Of a stretch of 27,229 bases of DNA, positions 23,733 to 27,229 are shown piece after piece. This stretch comes from Flavobacteriaceae bacterium (GTDB lineage: Bacteria > Bacteroidota > Bacteroidia > Flavobacteriales > Flavobacteriaceae), in contig PBYT01000015.1 in assembly GCA_002729755.1 (NCBI GenBank), positions 25,671 to 52,899 on the forward strand, in the 5' to 3' direction. How positions within the stretch are numbered: the first letter of the stretch is position 1; each line of letters begins with the position of its first letter. Below the pieces are notes generated by a model. That model was not told where the DNA came from. It saw only the letters and a program-made list of their open reading frames with translations, and did not search any database. The position numbers were made by a program, and so were the translations under genes.

Positions 23733-25076
23733 CTAATCTCTAAAAGTGTTGCTTGGAAAAACAATTTTACTTTCAAAACCATTTTTTCCAACTGTAGAGA
23801 TACCAAACAAAAAATTATCAATCACAATTCCTTGTAATTCATATTGTCCAATATCACCAACGAACTTACTATTATCCCATGTTGGAGAAGTTGTTTCTCG
23901 CCAATAGATTTTATATCCTAAAATAGAAGGGTCTTCAATTCTATTCCATCTAAATTTTACATTAGGTTCAACAATTCCTCCAATAGACAAACTAGTAATT
24001 TCAGGTGGGGAAGAAGCAAGACTTGCAAGAGAAATTGCATTAACAGCTGTTAGTTTTTTTGCATAATCAAAATTTACTCCACTTAAAACATCTCCATACT
24101 TAATACCGTTTTCAATTCTTATATCGTTATGTTGCCTATTGTAATTCTCATGAGCTTCCATAATTCTTATTGCAGCAAACCCTTCATCATTAAAAGGCTT
24201 ATGATGACCTCCTCTACCAAATCTATCAAGTCTGTATATCAAAATTGGGTTTAGCTCTGGCATAAACTTTTTGACAGTTTTATTAATATACCTGGCAAGT
24301 TGCCTAGATATACCATCAATTTCACCACCTTGTGATCTCCGTGCTTTCCTTTCTGATACAGTTTCTTTAACTGATACAGGCTCAGAAAAAATCCTAAAAC
24401 TTCTATTATCAATTACTCCATCAACTCCCTCTATATTCCCAATCATATCATTGTTTAAAACACCTATTATATCCCAGTTATTTTTTTTAGCATATTGTGC
24501 CAGACTAATCCCACCAAGTAATCCTTGTTCTTCTCCACTCAATCCTACATATATTATACTATTGTCAAATTTATACTTAGATAGAACCCTTGCAGCTTCT
24601 ATAGTTCCAGCCATTCCACTTGCATTATCATTTGCTCCAGGAGAATCATCTATATAATTGGTAGGATCAGATATTCGAGAGTCAATATCTCCACTCATTA
24701 TTACATATCTATTAGGGTATTTTATTCCTTTCTGAATAGCTACCACATTATAAATCCATGTAGGTTTAATTACTCTTTCGCTATTCTCCCTAGTTGCAAA
24801 ACTCTTTTCATAATAAACTTCTAAACATTTATTACAAGATTTTGAAATGTTCTCAAATTCAGACTTTATCCATCTCCTAGAGGCTCCAATTCCCCTTGTT
24901 TCAGATAAAGTATCACTTAAAGAGTGTCTGGTTCCAAAGGAAACTAGTTTATTAATATCACTTTCTATTCTTTCTGAAGAGACTTTTTCAATAATTTGAT
25001 ATAAGTCTATATTCTGAGCCTTTAAATCTGCGAAAATTAATAGAAATAGGAATGTTAAGTAAAAAGGTAATTTCAA
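23733..25076 (-). CDS. Secreted M28-family zinc metallopeptidase with C-terminal FN3-like domain
   Basis: Protein of 447 residues with a signal peptide (about 1-20, ending LKAQ). The M28 catalytic domain spans roughly residues 30-350. Metal ligands and catalytic residues are visible as Asp150 in DSPGANDNASG, Glu182/Glu183 in SGEEQGLLGG, Asp210 in NNDMIG and His316 in RQHNDIRIENG. The first ligand motif, usually HxD, reads GDIDSR, with Asp130 in the place of His. Residues about 358-447 form a fibronectin type III-like domain (PPEITSLSI, FRWNRIEDPSILGYKIYWR). It is probably an exported aminopeptidase or carboxypeptidase used for peptide scavenging. It starts 1 nt after the acyl-CoA dehydrogenase stop. 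Confidence 0.9.
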   Translation of the reverse strand: MKLPFYLTFLFLLIFADLKAQNIDLYQIIEKVSSERIESDINKLVSFGTRHSLSDTLSETRGIGASRRWIKSEFENISKSCNKCLEVYYEKSFATRENSERVIKPTWIYNVVAIQKGIKYPNRYVIMSGDIDSRISDPTNYIDDSPGANDNASGMAGTIEAARVLSKYKFDNSIIYVGLSGEEQGLLGGISLAQYAKKNNWDIIGVLNNDMIGNIEGVDGVIDNRSFRIFSEPVSVKETVSERKARRSQGGEIDGISRQLARYINKTVKKFMPELNPILIYRLDRFGRGGHHKPFNDEGFAAIRIMEAHENYNRQHNDIRIENGIKYGDVLSGVNFDYAKKLTAVNAISLASLASSPPEITSLSIGGIVEPNVKFRWNRIEDPSILGYKIYWRETTSPTWDNSKFVGDIGQYELQGIVIDNFLFGISTVGKNGFESKIVFPSNTFRD

Positions 25077-25077
25077 T

Positions 25078-26868
25078 TTAAAAACAATATTTATTTTCTG
25101 AAATAATTTTATCTGCTATTGACTTCTTAAGATTAAAGATATTGGGGTTTTCTTCATAAGAAACTAGTTCTTTAATCTTAGCTAATAATTCTTTTTGTAA
25201 TTGAGTATCATAAATACTAATAATAATATCTTTAGACTTCTTTAATGTTATTTGACTTGCCTCATAGATATATAATTTAGCCATTTCAATTTGATAGTAC
25301 TGGTCATTAACATTTGACCTATTAATGTTTTTTATAGTTCTTTTTAAAGTAGATTCAGACAAATAGGTCTCTATCATTATATCTGAAAGAGCTAGAAGAA
25401 CTTGTTGATTTTTCTCAATTTCTGCATCATATTTTTCAAATGCTTTTCCTAAAATAATTAAAAAGACTTTTTTTAAATTATTAACAATATTCATCTCATG
25501 TTTTAATTCATCAATAGTCTCTACATTATTTTCATTATTATCATTCATTGTATTTTGAAGAGCTGACATAAGATCTAATTCACCTTTCTTAGCCTTTTTT
25601 AGAAGCATTCCAACCATTAACATTCGATTAATTTCATTTGTCCCTTCATATATTCTACTTATTCTAGCATCTCTCCATGCAGATTCCATTGGTATTTCTG
25701 CAGAGAATCCCATTCCACCAAAAATTTGAATTCCTTCATCTGCACAATTTTGCATATCTTCAGATACTCCGACTTTTAATATTGAACATTCAATTGCAAA
25801 ATTTTCAACTCCTTTTAATTCAGATTCTTGTTTTGAAAATCCATTTGAAAGGTATTCATCAATTTTTGATTGAACATCACTCGCAGCTCTATAACAACTT
25901 GATTCTCCAGCGTAACATGATGCAGCCATCATAGCTATCTTTTCTTTTATTGAATCAAAATTTGATATTGGTTGTTTAAACTGAAATCTGTTATTAGCAT
26001 AATCAATAGCTCCACTAATGACTCTTCTTTGACCATCTAGATTTCCAGCACCTAATTTAATCCTACCTACATTTAGTGCATTCATCGCTATTTTAAATCC
26101 TCCATTTCTCTCTCCAAGGAGATTTTCAACGGGGACTTTTGTTTTTTCGAAAAATACTTGTCTAGTTGAAGAAGAACGGATACCAAGCTTTTTTTCTTCT
26201 TCGCTAAGCTTTATACCATTATTTGGATCATTTGGAACTATAAAACCAGTAATATTTTTATCATCTTCGATTCTTGCAAAGACAATAAATAGATTTGCAA
26301 AACCAGCATTTGAAATCCAAATCTTATGTCCAGAAATTAAATAATGAGTTCCATCATCAGATAATTCAGCTTTTGTTTTTCCTGAATTTGCATCTGATCC
26401 TGCAGTTGGTTCTGTTAAACAATAGGATCCAAACCATTCTCCAGATGTAAGCTTTGGAAGGTATTTTTTCTTTTGTTCTTCATTCCCATACAAGAATATC
26501 GGAAGAATAGCAATTCCAGTATGAGCACCATATGCAGTAGCTAGTGATCCACTTGAACCTGATATATAATCACAGACAAGCATTGTTGATACAAAGTCCA
26601 TTCCCAAACCACCATAATCTTGATCAACATTAATACCCAACAAATCAAGCTCGCCAATTTTTTTCATCGACTCAACTGTAAAATCATAATCATTTTCTTC
26701 AAACCTCATTTTGTGAGGCCAAATTTCTCTATCTATAAATTCGATAACTGTATCCCTTATCATTTTTTGTTCTTCTGAAAAATCTTCTGCTGTGAAAACT
26801 TCATTTGAAGGAATATCTTTTAGAATAAATTCCCCACCATCTAATTTTATCTTCTTTTGAGTTGACAT
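25078..26868 (-). CDS. Acyl-CoA dehydrogenase, long form with extra C-terminal domain
   Basis: FAD-dependent enzyme of 596 residues that introduces a trans-2 double bond into acyl-CoA, in fatty-acid or branched-chain acid breakdown. The N-terminal helical domain is at about residues 25-145, the beta domain contains YCLTEPTAGSDANSGKT, and the C-terminal helical domain ends with GGMGFSAEIPMESAWRDARISRIYEGTNEINR, where Glu408 is the expected catalytic base. About 160 extra residues follow, as in VLCAD/ACAD9-like proteins, probably for dimerisation. The substrate chain length cannot be told. The gene lies between purL (99 nt upstream) and the M28 peptidase (1 nt downstream). Confidence 0.95.
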   Translation of the reverse strand: MSTQKKIKLDGGEFILKDIPSNEVFTAEDFSEEQKMIRDTVIEFIDREIWPHKMRFEENDYDFTVESMKKIGELDLLGINVDQDYGGLGMDFVSTMLVCDYISGSSGSLATAYGAHTGIAILPIFLYGNEEQKKKYLPKLTSGEWFGSYCLTEPTAGSDANSGKTKAELSDDGTHYLISGHKIWISNAGFANLFIVFARIEDDKNITGFIVPNDPNNGIKLSEEEKKLGIRSSSTRQVFFEKTKVPVENLLGERNGGFKIAMNALNVGRIKLGAGNLDGQRRVISGAIDYANNRFQFKQPISNFDSIKEKIAMMAASCYAGESSCYRAASDVQSKIDEYLSNGFSKQESELKGVENFAIECSILKVGVSEDMQNCADEGIQIFGGMGFSAEIPMESAWRDARISRIYEGTNEINRMLMVGMLLKKAKKGELDLMSALQNTMNDNNENNVETIDELKHEMNIVNNLKKVFLIILGKAFEKYDAEIEKNQQVLLALSDIMIETYLSESTLKRTIKNINRSNVNDQYYQIEMAKLYIYEASQITLKKSKDIIISIYDTQLQKELLAKIKELVSYEENPNIFNLKKSIADKIISENKYCF

Positions 26869-26909
26869 TGATTTTTATTTTTAAAATTACAGTATTATTA
26901 ACTTTTGTT

Positions 26910-26927
26910 ATATGATTCTTATCATAT
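26910..26927. promoter_or_regulatory. Inverted repeat between purL and the acyl-CoA dehydrogenase gene
   Basis: ATATGAT and ATCATAT (26910-26916 and 26921-26927) form a perfect 7-bp inverted repeat around TCTT, about 42 nt upstream of the minus-strand start of the acyl-CoA dehydrogenase gene. On the minus strand no T-run follows, so it is not a standard terminator. It could be a repressor-binding site or chance in AT-rich DNA. Confidence 0.25.
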
Positions 26928-26967
26928 TTAGTATTTGTCTATATATAATTCACTAATATAGTAATTA

Positions 26968-27229
26968 CTATTTATTTTTCAACCAATTATATGCATTGCA
27001 AAATGCCATTATCCATGGAGATACTTCATCTTTTCTATTTTTTGGGTAATGAGCCCAATTATGTGGATAAATTGATCTCTCAAGGTGAGGCATCATTACT
27101 AAATGTTTGCCATCATCAGAAGTTAGCATCGCAGCATTATAATTAGAACCATTTGGATTTGCAGGATATTCGTTATAAGAGTACTTTGCTGGAATAAGAT
27201 ATTTTGATTCATCATAAGGAAAGATAAAT
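26968..27229 (-). CDS. purL: Phosphoribosylformylglycinamidine synthase, C-terminal end (partial)
   Basis: The last 86 residues of a minus-strand gene cut by the window edge, ending in TAG at 26968-26970. The sequence YPANPNGSNYNAA followed by GKHLVMMPHLERSIYPHNWA and DEVSPWIMAFCNAYNWL matches the glutaminase domain at the end of large, single-chain PurL. MMPHLER holds the His and Glu of the amidotransferase triad. The enzyme makes formylglycinamidine ribonucleotide in purine synthesis. The variant MPHLER followed by HNWAHYP fits Bacteroidota. Confidence 0.93.
   Translation of the reverse strand, partial: FIFPYDESKYLIPAKYSYNEYPANPNGSNYNAAMLTSDDGKHLVMMPHLERSIYPHNWAHYPKNRKDEVSPWIMAFCNAYNWLKNK

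Noticed and set aside
24271..24657. 128-residue plus-strand reading frame inside the M28 peptidase gene
   Set aside because: It lies fully antisense to a well-supported gene whose catalytic motifs are intact, and it shows no recognisable domain.
25677..25934. 85-residue plus-strand reading frame inside the acyl-CoA dehydrogenase gene
   Set aside because: It is a Leu/Ile/Gln-rich antisense shadow without recognisable features.
1..27229. CRISPR arrays, tRNA or rRNA genes, insertion sequences, defence or phage genes
   Set aside because: I looked for spaced repeats, cloverleaf ends, terminal inverted repeats and related proteins on both strands and saw none. The only clear direct repeat is the rpsQ duplication.

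Overview
The window is about 27 kb of very AT-rich DNA, with A/T-ending codons throughout. It looks like a chromosomal segment of a Bacteroidota bacterium, most likely a member of the Flavobacteriia with a compact genome (by inference a streamlined marine lineage). The evidence is the S10-spc-alpha ribosomal gene order followed by carA-eno-gltA, zinc-free forms of S14 and L36, near absence of Shine-Dalgarno sequences, two TAnnTTTG promoter-like elements of the Bacteroidota type, and protein sequences typical of that phylum (RpoA, PurL C-terminus, NamZ/DUF1343, a 596-residue acyl-CoA dehydrogenase).

Positions 1-12779 (+ strand) hold the end of rplC and then 27 complete genes of the S10-spc-alpha superoperon: rplD, rplW, rplB, rpsS, rplV, rpsC, rplP, rpmC, rpsQ, rplN, rplX, rplE, rpsN, rpsH, rplF, rplR, rpsE, rpmD, rplO, secY, infA, rpmJ, rpsM, rpsK, rpsD, rpoA and rplQ. 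It closes with a strong intrinsic terminator at 12808-12840. The gaps are 20 nt or less, except for 130 nt after infA that holds rpmJ. rpsQ carries a perfect 51-nt in-frame tandem duplication of its 5' end.

Positions 12862-18419 (+) are a metabolic block: carA, eno, gltA and argS, ended by a symmetric terminator at 18422-18448. The next 577 bp to folD contain no intact gene. They hold what look like two gene relics: a minus-strand beta-barrel C-terminus, and a plus-strand membrane-protein N-terminus that resembles a Brp/Blh carotene dioxygenase (the retinal-forming enzyme), broken by a stop codon.

Positions 18997-23730 hold folD (+), then namZ and a VOC-family protein (-), then an FtsX-type ABC permease and a cystathionine beta-synthase-type PLP enzyme (+). 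namZ and the permease diverge with about 4 nt between their start codons. Positions 23733-27229 (-) read, in transcription order, the C-terminus of purL (cut by the window edge), an acyl-CoA dehydrogenase and a secreted M28 metallopeptidase.

Most of the window is ordinary housekeeping DNA. I found no new multi-gene system. The points most worth checking are the rpsQ duplication and the relic region between argS and folD.
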